Of a stretch of DNA of 6,257 nucleotides, positions 1-6,192 are shown in pieces. Both the position numbers and the translations under genes were made by a program. Location: contig RFHG01000563.1 in the NCBI GenBank assembly GCA_003696465.1, positions 1 through 6,257 on the forward strand, written 5' to 3'. Numbering within the stretch: the stretch's first letter is position 1; every line of letters starts with the position of its first letter. The DNA is from Gammaproteobacteria bacterium. GTDB taxonomy: Bacteria > Pseudomonadota > Gammaproteobacteria > J044. A model generated the notes under the pieces. The model was not told the origin of the DNA. It saw only the letters and a program-made list of their open reading frames with translations, and made no database searches.

Positions 1-41
1 AATAGGGCGAAAGCCAGGAAAAGGATACGAATCGGGGTCAT
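1..41 (-). CDS. N-terminal fragment of a secreted protein, probably thiol:disulfide interchange protein DsbC (partial)
   Basis: Only the start of this gene lies in the window. An ATG at 41 opens a frame reading MTPIRILFLAFAL to the window edge, with a good AGGAAG ribosome binding site 7 nt upstream. The peptide has a basic residue followed by a hydrophobic run, as in the n- and h-regions of a Sec signal peptide, so the product is probably exported. The gene follows xerD by 60 bp on the same strand. In E. coli and many other gammaproteobacteria xerD is followed by dsbC, the periplasmic disulfide isomerase, so DsbC is the most likely identity. That assignment rests on gene order and the signal-like start only, because no catalytic CXXC motif is in view. 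No promoter or terminator is clear in the xerD gap. Confidence 0.5.
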   Translation of the reverse strand, partial: MTPIRILFLAFAL

Positions 42-48
42 GCAGTTG

Positions 49-54
49 CTTCCT
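49..54 (-). promoter_or_regulatory. Ribosome binding site of the probable dsbC gene
   Basis: AGGAAG on the minus strand lies 7 nt before the ATG at 41. It is the main evidence that this truncated frame is a real gene start. Confidence 0.6.
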
Positions 55-101
55 GTTGATGGGTGTTCGGTTGTCTGACCACGGACGGACAAAATGATTC
101 C

Positions 102-1022
102 TCAGCCGCGTGGATGATGGCGCGCATGCAGCTCCTTGAGCCGCTGACGCGCCACATGGGTGTAGATCTGGGTGGTGGTCGGGCTGCTGTGCCCAAGCAG
201 CATCTGCACCACCCGCAGATCGGCACCGTGATTGAGCAGGTGGGTGGCGAAGGCATGCCGCAGCACATGGGGCGAAAGCGGCTTTTCGATATCGGCCTGG
301 CGCGCCCTGCGCTTGATCATGTACCAGAAGGCCTGGCGTGTCATGGGGCCACCCCGACGTGTGACGAACAGGGCCCGCGTGCCCTCCCGGCCACGCAGCA
401 GTTCGGGGCGCGCCTCTGCAAGATAGTGGCGCACCTGCTCCTCGGCCTCCTCCCCGACCGGGACCAGCCGCTCCTTGCTGCCCTTGCCGAGCACCCGAAT
501 CACGCCGTGTTCCAGGTTGACCTGTTCCAGGGTCAGCCCCACCAGTTCGCTCACCCGCAGGCCGGTGGCATAGAGCAGCTCCAGCATGGCGCGGTCACGC
601 ACCCCCTCGGGCGTATCCGGCTCGGGCGCATCGAGCAGGCGCTCGACCTCCTCTTCGCTCAGGGTCCTGGGCAGTGGGCGCCCCAGCCGCGGGTTGTCGA
701 TCACCGCCGTGGGGTCGGCTTCGATGCGCCCTTCCCTGAGCTGGTAACGGTAGAAGCGCCGCAGGGTAGACAGCAGCCGGGCACTGGAGCGTGGTGAGCG
801 ATGATGACTGAAGCGCTCGGCAAGATAACCCTCAAGCTCGGCCTGCCCGGCCGTGAGCAGGCCCTTGTCGCGCTTTGTCAGCCAGTTCGCCAGCCCCCGC
901 AAGTCGGCACCGTAGGCGCGCAGGGTATTGTCGGACAGGCCCCGCTCGCTCCACAGGGCATCGAGAAAGCCCTCGATGATGCGCTGCTCAGCAGGGGGAA
1001 GCTCAGGGCGCGCACTGGCCAT
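102..1022 (-). CDS. xerD: Site-specific tyrosine recombinase XerD
   Basis: XerD works with XerC at the chromosomal dif site, under FtsK control, to resolve chromosome dimers at division. The 306-residue protein has the two expected parts: an N-terminal SAM-like DNA-binding domain (about 10-100) and a C-terminal catalytic domain (about 118-300). All catalytic residues are present: R156 (ATGLRVSEL), K180 (GKGSKERL), H252 and R255 (SPHVLRHAFATH), H278 (LLGHS) and the nucleophile Y287 (TQIYTH). The first helix (FLDALW), the SSARLLS segment and the HHPR tail are XerD-like rather than XerC-like. E. coli XerD has 298 residues. I chose the ATG at 1022, not the in-frame ATG at 1067, because it has GGAG 9 nt upstream and sits 1 bp after the tgt stop. 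The longer form would overlap tgt by 44 bp. After the active-site His it reads HSSPTTTQIYTH where E. coli has HSDLSTTQIYTH, a small difference. This is a housekeeping recombinase, not a mobile-element integrase. Confidence 0.95.
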   Translation of the reverse strand: MASARPELPPAEQRIIEGFLDALWSERGLSDNTLRAYGADLRGLANWLTKRDKGLLTAGQAELEGYLAERFSHHRSPRSSARLLSTLRRFYRYQLREGRIEADPTAVIDNPRLGRPLPRTLSEEEVERLLDAPEPDTPEGVRDRAMLELLYATGLRVSELVGLTLEQVNLEHGVIRVLGKGSKERLVPVGEEAEEQVRHYLAEARPELLRGREGTRALFVTRRGGPMTRQAFWYMIKRRARQADIEKPLSPHVLRHAFATHLLNHGADLRVVQMLLGHSSPTTTQIYTHVARQRLKELHARHHPRG

Positions 1023-1023
1023 C

Positions 1024-2133
1024 TCAGGCAACTCCGCGCGCCTGGTCGGCATGAAACTGCTGCGCAAACGTCTCGAAACGCCCGGCCTCGATGGCTGCCC
1101 GGATCTCGCGCATCAGCTGCTGGTAGTAATGCAGGTTATGGATGGTGTTCAGCCGGGCGCCCAGGATCTCGCCGCACTTGTCCAGATGCCTCAGGTAGGC
1201 ACGTGAATAGTTGCGGCAGGTATAGCAGTCACAGGTCTCGTCGATCGGCCGCGTGTCGTCGGCAAAACGGGCGTTGCGGATACGCAGCAGGCCATGCCGG
1301 GTATAGAGGAAACCGGTGCGGGCATTACGGGTAGGAATCACGCAGTCGAACATGTCCACTCCGCGGCGCACCGCCTCGACGATGTCCTCCGGCTTGCCGA
1401 CCCCCATCAGGTAGCGCGGCCGGTCATCCGGCAGCAGCGGGACGGTGGCCTCGAGAATGTGATTGCGCTCGTCCATCGGCTCGCCCACCGAGAGCCCGCC
1501 GATGGCATAGCCGTCGAACCCGATTTCCATCAGCCCCTCGGCAGAGACTTGCCGCAACTGCGGATACATCCCGCCCTGCACGATGCCGAACAGGGCCGAG
1601 GGGTTGTCGGCGTGGGCCTGCTTCGAGCGCCGGGCCCAGCGCAGGGAAAGCTCCATCGAGGCACGCGCTTCCTCTTCGGTGGCCGGATAGGGCGTGCATT
1701 CGTCGAAGATCATGACGATGTCCGAACCCAGCGCGCGCTGCACTTCCATCGAGCGCTCCGGGGTCAGCTCCACCATGCTGCCATCGACCGGTGAGCGAAA
1801 GCGCACGCCTTCCTCGGTGATCTTGCGCATGCCGGCCAGGCTGTAGACCTGGAAGCCGCCGGAATCGGTCAGGATGGGGCGCTCCCAGTGCATGAAATCG
1901 TGCAGATCACCATGCCGACGGATGATTTCCGTGCCGGGCCTGAGCATCAGGTGGAAGGTATTGCCCAGTATGATCTCGGCACCGAGTTCGACCAGTTCCT
2001 CCGGCGTCATGGCCTTGACCGTGCCATAGGTCCCGACCGGCATGAAGGCCGGGGTCTCCACGCTGCCGCGGGGAAAGCTCAGTCGCCCGCGCCGCGCCGC
2101 GCCGTCGCTTGCAAGCCGCTCAAACCTCATCAT
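1024..2133 (-). CDS. tgt: Queuine/preQ1 tRNA-guanine transglycosylase
   Basis: Bacterial Tgt exchanges guanine at wobble position 34 of GUN-anticodon tRNAs (Tyr, His, Asn, Asp) for preQ1, the base-exchange step of queuosine formation. The 369-residue TIM-barrel protein matches the family length (375 in E. coli). D90 in ILTDSGGFQVYSL is the conserved active-site aspartate, D263 in MFDCVIPTRNAR is the catalytic nucleophile, and GDLHDFMHW and LMGVGKPED are family signatures. The zinc site is complete: C301, C303, C306 (CDCYTC) and H332 (NTIHNL). The true start is one of two adjacent ATGs (2133 or 2130), because MRFERL aligns with the E. coli N terminus MKFEL. The in-frame upstream ATG at 2229 lies deep in queA and is rejected. 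The start overlaps the 3' end of queA by 14 bp, so the genes are probably co-transcribed and translationally coupled. No strong ribosome binding site is visible. Confidence 0.97.
   Translation of the reverse strand: MMRFERLASDGAARRGRLSFPRGSVETPAFMPVGTYGTVKAMTPEELVELGAEIILGNTFHLMLRPGTEIIRRHGDLHDFMHWERPILTDSGGFQVYSLAGMRKITEEGVRFRSPVDGSMVELTPERSMEVQRALGSDIVMIFDECTPYPATEEEARASMELSLRWARRSKQAHADNPSALFGIVQGGMYPQLRQVSAEGLMEIGFDGYAIGGLSVGEPMDERNHILEATVPLLPDDRPRYLMGVGKPEDIVEAVRRGVDMFDCVIPTRNARTGFLYTRHGLLRIRNARFADDTRPIDETCDCYTCRNYSRAYLRHLDKCGEILGARLNTIHNLHYYQQLMREIRAAIEAGRFETFAQQFHADQARGVA
1032..1035 (-). promoter_or_regulatory. Ribosome binding site of xerD, inside the end of tgt
   Basis: GGAG on the minus strand lies 9 nt before the xerD ATG at 1022, within the last codons of tgt. 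It favours the 306-residue start over the upstream ATG at 1067 and suggests the two genes are translated together. Confidence 0.55.
2087..2104. repeat. Short perfect tandem repeat, period 5 (CCGCG x3 plus CCG)
   Basis: Three and a half copies of CCGCG lie inside the tgt coding region, in codons for the GAARRGR stretch near the N terminus. The period is not a multiple of three, so gain or loss of a unit would shift the frame. Given the GC content this may be chance combined with Arg/Ala codon choice. Confidence 0.5.
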
Positions 2134-3154
2134 GGCGCTCGATCCACATGGCATCACCATAGCTGAAAAAGCGGTAGCGCTGGGCGACCGCATGGCGGTA
2201 GGCCTGCATGACCCGCTGGTGCCCGCCAAAGGCGCTGACCAGCATGAGCAGGGTCGATTCCGGCAGGTGGAAGTTGGTAATCAGGGCATCGACCACGCGA
2301 AAACGGTAGCCCGGGGTAATGAACAGGCGGGTATCCCCGGCAAAGGGGCGCAATGTTCCCTCCCCTGCAGCCGCTTCCAGGCTGCGCACGCTGGTCGTGC
2401 CCACCGCAACCACACGCCCGCCCCGCGCGCGGCAGGCCTCGACCTGCTCTACCGTCTCGGCGGGAACCTCCACCCGCTCCGCATGCATGCGATGCTGGTG
2501 AATGTCCTGTACCCGGACCGGCTGGAAGGTCCCGGCACCGACGTGCAAGGTCACGGTGGCGGTCTCGACGCCCATGGCCTTCAGCGCGTCGAGCAGGGCC
2601 TCGTCAAAATGCAGACCGGCCGTCGGTGCCGCCACCGCGCCGGGCCGTCGGGCAAACACGGTCTGATAGCGGCTGCGGTCGGCCGCCTCGTCGACCCGCT
2701 CGATATACGGCGGCAGCGGCATGTGCCCCTGCGCCTCGGCCAGGGCCATCAGGTCCTCGCCACCCTCCTCCAGCACCACTCGGAACAGGTCGTCCTCACG
2801 CCCGGCAACACGCAGAACACCGCCGCCCTCGAGCAGCAGGCGGGTGCCGGGTTTGGGTGACTTGCTGGCGCGCACATGGGCCAGTGCATTGTGGGCATCC
2901 AGCACGCGTTCGAGCAGCACCTCCACCCGACCGCCGCTTTCCTTGCGGCCATACAGGCGTGCCGGGATCACCCGGGTATCGTTCATCACCAGCAGGTCGC
3001 CGGGACGCAGCAGGCCCGGCAGGTCACGAAACAGACGATCCACGAGCGGACCCTCCTGCGGCAGGCAGAGCAGACGGCTGGCGCTGCGCTGCTCAAGGGG
3101 ACGCTGTGCGATCAACTCCTCGGGCAGGTCGTAGTGGAAGTCGCTCAGTTGCAT
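2120..3154 (-). CDS. queA: S-adenosylmethionine:tRNA ribosyltransferase-isomerase QueA
   Basis: QueA transfers and isomerises the ribosyl part of S-adenosylmethionine onto preQ1 in tRNA, giving epoxyqueuosine. It therefore acts directly after Tgt, encoded next in the operon. The 344-residue protein (E. coli 356) shows the family motifs in order: NDTRVIPARL (58-67), GHMPLPPYI (143-151), GAVAAPTAGLHF (172-183), VTLHVGAGTFQPVR (201-214), GTTSVRSLE (252-260), NFHLPESTLLMLVSAF (294-309) and FFSYGDAM (329-336). The start at 3154 (MQLSDFHYDLP) matches the family N terminus. The same frame stays open back to 3343, but that extension runs through the tRNA gene and has no family similarity. An in-frame GTG six codons upstream also has no Shine-Dalgarno sequence. 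No Shine-Dalgarno sits within 10 nt of the chosen ATG. The 3' end overlaps tgt. Residual doubt concerns only the exact start. Confidence 0.97.
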   Translation of the reverse strand: MQLSDFHYDLPEELIAQRPLEQRSASRLLCLPQEGPLVDRLFRDLPGLLRPGDLLVMNDTRVIPARLYGRKESGGRVEVLLERVLDAHNALAHVRASKSPKPGTRLLLEGGGVLRVAGREDDLFRVVLEEGGEDLMALAEAQGHMPLPPYIERVDEAADRSRYQTVFARRPGAVAAPTAGLHFDEALLDALKAMGVETATVTLHVGAGTFQPVRVQDIHQHRMHAERVEVPAETVEQVEACRARGGRVVAVGTTSVRSLEAAAGEGTLRPFAGDTRLFITPGYRFRVVDALITNFHLPESTLLMLVSAFGGHQRVMQAYRHAVAQRYRFFSYGDAMWIERHDEV

Positions 3155-3162
3155 GGCGGGCG

Positions 3163-3171
3163 ATGGTATCA
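3163..3171 (-). promoter_or_regulatory. Possible extended -10 promoter element of queA
   Basis: The minus strand reads TGATACCAT, fitting the extended -10 form TGnTATAAT with TACCAT as a 4/6 match to TATAAT. No good -35 hexamer lies 16-18 nt upstream. If used, transcription would begin near 3156, about 2 nt before the queA ATG. The rest of the queA-tRNA gap (3155-3247) shows no stronger minus-strand promoter. This is a tentative call. Confidence 0.25.
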
Positions 3172-3247
3172 CTCCGGCGTGGGAAGAAACATGGGCAACC
3201 CGACAGGCGTAAATGTCCCGCTGGGCTTGCAGCCTCACCAGACCGTG

Positions 3248-3276
3248 TTGCGAATTGGCGGGCGGTTCCATAGAAT
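3248..3276 (+). promoter_or_regulatory. Sigma-70-type promoter of tRNA-Leu with GC-rich discriminator
   Basis: A -35 hexamer TTGCGA (3248-3253, 4/6) and a -10 hexamer TAGAAT (3271-3276, 5/6) are separated by the ideal 17 bp. Transcription would start near 3283, leaving a leader of about 5 nt before the mature tRNA. The bases just after the -10 are GCCGCC. Such GC-rich discriminators are known from stable-RNA promoters under negative stringent control by ppGpp and DksA, so growth-rate control is a reasonable inference. Confidence 0.65.
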
Positions 3277-3287
3277 GCCGCCACCAT

Positions 3288-3374
3288 GCCGAGGTGGCGG
3301 AACTGGTAGACGCAGTGGACTCAAAATCCACCGGTGGCAACACCTTGCGGGTTCGAGTCCCGCCCTCGGTACCA
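3288..3374 (+). tRNA. tRNA-Leu, anticodon CAA (reads UUG)
   Basis: A complete class II tRNA of 87 nt including an encoded CCA (3372-3374). The acceptor stem pairs GCCGAGG (3288-3294) with CCTCGGT (3364-3370). The first pair is G-U, as also in an E. coli tRNA-Leu (GAG) that shares these arms. The anticodon stem is GTGGA/TCCAC (3315-3319, 3327-3331) with loop CTCAAAA, giving anticodon CAA at 3322-3324. The long variable arm has a 4-bp stem GGTG/CACC closed by a GCAA tetraloop (3333-3344). The T arm is GCGGG/CCCGC around TTCGAGT (3347-3363). Discriminator A3371 is typical of leucine tRNAs. It is divergent from queA and convergent with the MBL hydrolase gene, whose stop is 5 bp away. Confidence 0.97.
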
Positions 3375-3379
3375 CCCCT

Positions 3380-4141
3380 TCAGGCAAGTACCTGCCAGCC
3401 GAATCCTCCCTCCTGGCAGGCCAGCATGATCTCCGCCTCACTGCCTTGTGCACCCGTCTGCAGGGCCTCCTCGGCCAGTTCCGGCCGATTGTTCTGTTCG
3501 CTCAGGTGCATGCCCACCAGCCGCTGCAGGCGGGCAAGGTCCAGCCGCTGCAGGAGCTCGCGCGCCTGGGCATTGGCCAGGTGCCCCCAGTTGCCCCCGA
3601 CACGGGCCTGCAGGGCCGGCGGATAGGGACCGCTCGCCAGCATCTCCGGGTCGTGATTGCACTCCAGCAGCAGACCATCGACACCATCGAGCATCTCCAG
3701 TACGTGGCCGGTAATGCTGCCCAGATCAGTGAGCAGGCCCAGCCGGTGCCGGCCGTCGTCGAACACGAACTGGACCGGCTCGGCGGCATCGTGCGGGACG
3801 GTAAAGGGCCGTATGCGCAAGTCGCCCAGCCGCCATTCGGCATGACCGTGAATGATCTGCACGTCGTGCAAGTCGTTGTCACGGCAGTTGCGCCGGGTAC
3901 CTGCCGTCATCCAGACCGGCAGCCGGAACCGGCGTGAAAGGACCGGAACACCCCGCACATGGTCGCCATGCTCGTGCGTGACGAGAATGGCATCGAGGGT
4001 CTGCGGGTCGATGCCGAGCCGCTGCATGCGTCGCTCGGCCTCGCGCGCGGTGAAGCCGCAGTCGACCAGCACCCGTACTCCGCCCGCCTCGACTATCAGG
4101 GCATTGCCCTTGCTGCCGCTGCCGAGCGAGGCGAAACGCAT
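3380..4141 (-). CDS. MBL-fold metallo-hydrolase, YycJ/WalJ-like (PhnP superfamily)
   Basis: A 253-residue metallo-beta-lactamase-fold protein without a signal peptide, so cytoplasmic. Metal ligands are clear: THEHGDH gives H56, H58, D60 and H61, followed by H117 (VPHDA), D139 (LLTDLG) and H212 (GMHLSEQNN). N162-H163 (ECNHD) and GHL (186-188) are further conserved blocks. The start MRFASLGSGSKGN and overall length fit the YycJ/WalJ group, for which nuclease activity has been proposed. The actual substrate here is unknown. I chose the ATG at 4141, 8 bp after the bamC stop. A TTG at 4153 in the same frame overlaps that stop as TTGA and would add four residues. Neither has a good Shine-Dalgarno, so coupling to bamC translation is likely. 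Pseudomonas carries the same dapA-bamC-MBL order, there followed by purC. Here a convergent tRNA gene follows instead. Confidence 0.88.
   Translation of the reverse strand: MRFASLGSGSKGNALIVEAGGVRVLVDCGFTAREAERRMQRLGIDPQTLDAILVTHEHGDHVRGVPVLSRRFRLPVWMTAGTRRNCRDNDLHDVQIIHGHAEWRLGDLRIRPFTVPHDAAEPVQFVFDDGRHRLGLLTDLGSITGHVLEMLDGVDGLLLECNHDPEMLASGPYPPALQARVGGNWGHLANAQARELLQRLDLARLQRLVGMHLSEQNNRPELAEEALQTGAQGSEAEIMLACQEGGFGWQVLA
3391..3420. other. Inverted repeat (8-bp perfect stem, 14-nt loop) at the 3' end of the MBL gene
   Basis: CCTGCCAG (3391-3398) pairs perfectly with CTGGCAGG (3413-3420). The repeat lies in the last codons of the MBL hydrolase and 17 bp beyond the tRNA 3' end, so it could form in either transcript. 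No T-run follows on either strand, so it is not a standard intrinsic terminator. It might act as an RNA end barrier or have no role. Confidence 0.4.
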
Positions 4142-4149
4142 GCCGGGAT

Positions 4150-5277
4150 TCAAAACTGTTCGCGGATGATCTCGAGGGCCTCACGGGCCTTGTCGCCGGT
4201 CAATCGTCGGCCTTCCTTGTCGTGCAGGGTGACATAGATGGCGCCATCGTCACCCTTCTGCACATGCACCTGGTACTGCTCCTCGAAGGTCAGCGGCCCG
4301 GACTTGCCGAACAGGCGGCTGAAGAAGCCCTGGTTCTCCTCCTTGCCCAGGAAGGTGACATAGTAGATGCCCTTGTTGCGATCCTGGTCATCCACGATCA
4401 GGCCACTGCGGTCGAGCAGAACGCCCAGACGCCGCCAGGCGTGGTCGTAATCGGACTGCACGCGCAGTGCGGCCTGCCCCTGGAAGTCCACGATTCGGGC
4501 CTCGGGTGCGACCTGTACCGCCTTGCCGGCGGCGAGATCCTGCTTCGCCTGCTCTGCGGCACCGCGATTGCCGAGAAACAGCATCAGGTCGGTCAGCATC
4601 TCGGCCTCCAGTGCGGGATCGCTGGGGCGTGACTGCCACACCGTGGTGCTTTCCTGCGGAACCTCCTCCGCGCCGCGGTGAGTCACGAAGATGGCCGTGT
4701 AACCATCACCGTCATCGTGCAGGCGGAAGATGAACTTGTCGCGCAGGCCCGAATCCTTGACTGTATCGAGAAAGCCCGAGGCCTTTTCGAACATGCCGCG
4801 GATGCCGCCCTCTTCCACGCCCAGGCGGCGCTCTGCCCAGTGGGTCTCGATGAGCCCCTTTTGCGGCTCCTGCCTGCGAATGCGCAGCCCCTGCGCCTCG
4901 ACAAACTGCTTGATGCGCCCCCACAGCTGCTCCGGCCTCGCCTTGACCCGCAGCCACATCACCGAGCCATCACGCTCGAGCTTCATATCCTCGAAATCGG
5001 GCAGCACCTCCTCCTTTGGAGAGGGCACCCCGGTCGCGCCCGCCGTCTGCCCACCCTCGAGTTTGCGGGCGGAGACGCTGCGCTCCTCCGGCAATACATA
5101 ACTGGTATCGGCATTGGGTGCGCTGAGGTCCGGCGGCACCTCCAGCAGGGCCGTGCTATCGGCCGAGCGGTAGGCAGGCTCGTCCTTGCCGCCTCCGAAC
5201 CAGGAGCAGCCGCCGAGCAGGCCGGAGATTGCGGCAGAGAAAAACAGAATGGCGATACGCTGCATGACGGGATTCAT
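4150..5277 (-). CDS. bamC: Outer membrane protein assembly factor BamC (lipoprotein)
   Basis: BamC (NlpB/DapX) is a lipoprotein of the BamABCDE complex that folds beta-barrel proteins into the outer membrane. The N terminus MNPVMQRIAILFFSAAISGL ends in the lipobox LLGGC, so C24 is the lipidated residue. Serine at +2 predicts sorting to the outer membrane. A low-complexity linker (25-100) includes the LLEVPPDL motif (44-51) typical of non-enteric BamC proteins. Two folded domains follow (about 105-235 and 262-375), matching the paired helix-grip domains of E. coli BamC. At 375 residues it is slightly longer than the E. coli protein (344). The start is uncertain: ATG at 5277 (chosen) or ATG at 5265 both give a workable signal peptide. 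An ATG at 5316 overlaps the end of dapA and would put 13 extra polar residues before the signal. No start has a clear Shine-Dalgarno. BamC diverges quickly, so the dapA-bamC order adds important support. Confidence 0.88.
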   Translation of the reverse strand: MNPVMQRIAILFFSAAISGLLGGCSWFGGGKDEPAYRSADSTALLEVPPDLSAPNADTSYVLPEERSVSARKLEGGQTAGATGVPSPKEEVLPDFEDMKLERDGSVMWLRVKARPEQLWGRIKQFVEAQGLRIRRQEPQKGLIETHWAERRLGVEEGGIRGMFEKASGFLDTVKDSGLRDKFIFRLHDDGDGYTAIFVTHRGAEEVPQESTTVWQSRPSDPALEAEMLTDLMLFLGNRGAAEQAKQDLAAGKAVQVAPEARIVDFQGQAALRVQSDYDHAWRRLGVLLDRSGLIVDDQDRNKGIYYVTFLGKEENQGFFSRLFGKSGPLTFEEQYQVHVQKGDDGAIYVTLHDKEGRRLTGDKAREALEIIREQF

Positions 5278-5308
5278 GTTCGGGCTCACAAGGCTTGAGG
5301 CTGCGGAT

Positions 5309-6187
5309 TCAGACATCGATGCCGGCCGCGCGCATGGCCTCGCGTACCGGTGCCTGGGCAGATTCGGAAAGGGGCACCAGCGGCAAGCGGATACCTTCCT
5401 CGATCAGGCCCATCTGTTGCAGGGCCCATTTCACGGGGATGGGGCTAGACTCGATGAACAGGCGCTCGTGCAACAGGCGCATGGGCTCATCCAGCGCCCG
5501 GGCGCGCTCTGCATCCCCGGCCAGGGCCGCGGCGCACATCTCGTGCATGGTCCGGGGCACCACATTGGCCGTGACGGAGATGTTGCCCTTGCCGCCCAGC
5601 AGGATGCACTCGCGCGCCGTGCTGTCGTCGCCGCTGTAGAGATCGAGGCGGTCGCCGCAGCGCTCGAGAATCTCGCGGGCCCGGTCGAGGTCGCCGGTGG
5701 CCTCCTTGATGCCAATGATATTCGAGATGCCGGCCAGACGCTCCACCGTTTCCGGCAGCAGGTCGACCGCGGTACGACCCGGGACATTGTAGAGAATCTG
5801 CGGGATCGGCACCGCCTGAGCCACCGCCCGGTAGTGCTGGTACAGGCCCTCCTGCGGCGGCTTGTTGTAATAGGGCGTCACCAGCAGACAGGCATCGGCA
5901 CCGGCCTGCATGGCCAGCTCGGTCAGCTCGATGGCCTCGGAAGTGGCATTGGCACCCGTGCCGGCAATAACTGGAACCCGCCCGGCGGCCAGCTCCACCA
6001 CCCGGCGCACCACATGCATGTGCTCACGCACATCAAGGGTGGCCGACTCGCCGGTGGTCCCCATGGCGACGATGACATCCGTACCCTCCCCGACATGAAA
6101 CTCGACCAGGCGCTCGAGCGCGGCCTCGTCGATCGAGCCATCAGGGTGCATCGGGGTGACGAGCGCCACCATACTGCCATGGAACAT
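5309..6187 (-). CDS. dapA: 4-hydroxy-tetrahydrodipicolinate synthase
   Basis: DapA condenses pyruvate with aspartate-semialdehyde, the first committed step to diaminopimelate and lysine, supplying both protein synthesis and peptidoglycan. The 292-residue protein equals the E. coli enzyme in length and aligns throughout. The Schiff-base lysine is K161 (IIGIKEATGD), and the proton-relay residues T44 (MGTTGES), Y107 (VTPYYNKP) and Y133 (LYNVPGRT) are present, as is R138. Of the lysine-feedback residues known in E. coli, S48, A49, H56, N80, E84 and Y106 are kept, while H53 is replaced by valine. Inhibition by lysine therefore remains plausible but may be altered. The start at 6187 is firm: MFHGSMVALVTPM matches the family, and GGAGG lies 5 nt upstream. 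It is the first gene of a dapA-bamC-MBL unit, with 31 bp to the bamC start. Confidence 0.98.
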   Translation of the reverse strand: MFHGSMVALVTPMHPDGSIDEAALERLVEFHVGEGTDVIVAMGTTGESATLDVREHMHVVRRVVELAAGRVPVIAGTGANATSEAIELTELAMQAGADACLLVTPYYNKPPQEGLYQHYRAVAQAVPIPQILYNVPGRTAVDLLPETVERLAGISNIIGIKEATGDLDRAREILERCGDRLDLYSGDDSTARECILLGGKGNISVTANVVPRTMHEMCAAALAGDAERARALDEPMRLLHERLFIESSPIPVKWALQQMGLIEEGIRLPLVPLSESAQAPVREAMRAAGIDV

Positions 6188-6192
6188 CGGGG

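Noticed and set aside
42..101. Weak inverted repeat (TTGTC/GACAA) in the gap after xerD as a terminator
   Set aside because: The stem has only 5 bp with a 12-nt loop and no T-run, so it does not support a terminator call.
63..797. Plus-strand open frame of 244 codons opposite xerD
   Set aside because: Antisense shadow of a gene with every tyrosine-recombinase catalytic residue intact.
102..1022. Tyrosine recombinase in the same window as a tRNA gene, suggesting an integrative element
   Set aside because: The protein has XerD-specific sequence and operon context, the tRNA is intact and over 2 kb away, and no second copy of the tRNA 3' end or cargo genes is present.
2353..3273. Plus-strand open frame of 306 codons opposite queA
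   Set aside because: The translation is rich in Arg, Pro and Gly with no domain signature, as expected for an out-of-frame reading of GC-rich DNA. QueA on the other strand is unmistakable.
3278..3290. GCCGCCACCATG, identical to the vertebrate Kozak start context
   Set aside because: It is the tRNA promoter discriminator and leader in a bacterial context. The match is a coincidence and no gene starts there.
3288..3374. Functional link between tRNA-Leu and the neighbouring queuosine genes
   Set aside because: Queuosine is placed only in tRNAs with GUN anticodons. This tRNA has anticodon CAA and cannot be a substrate, so the proximity is not a substrate relationship.
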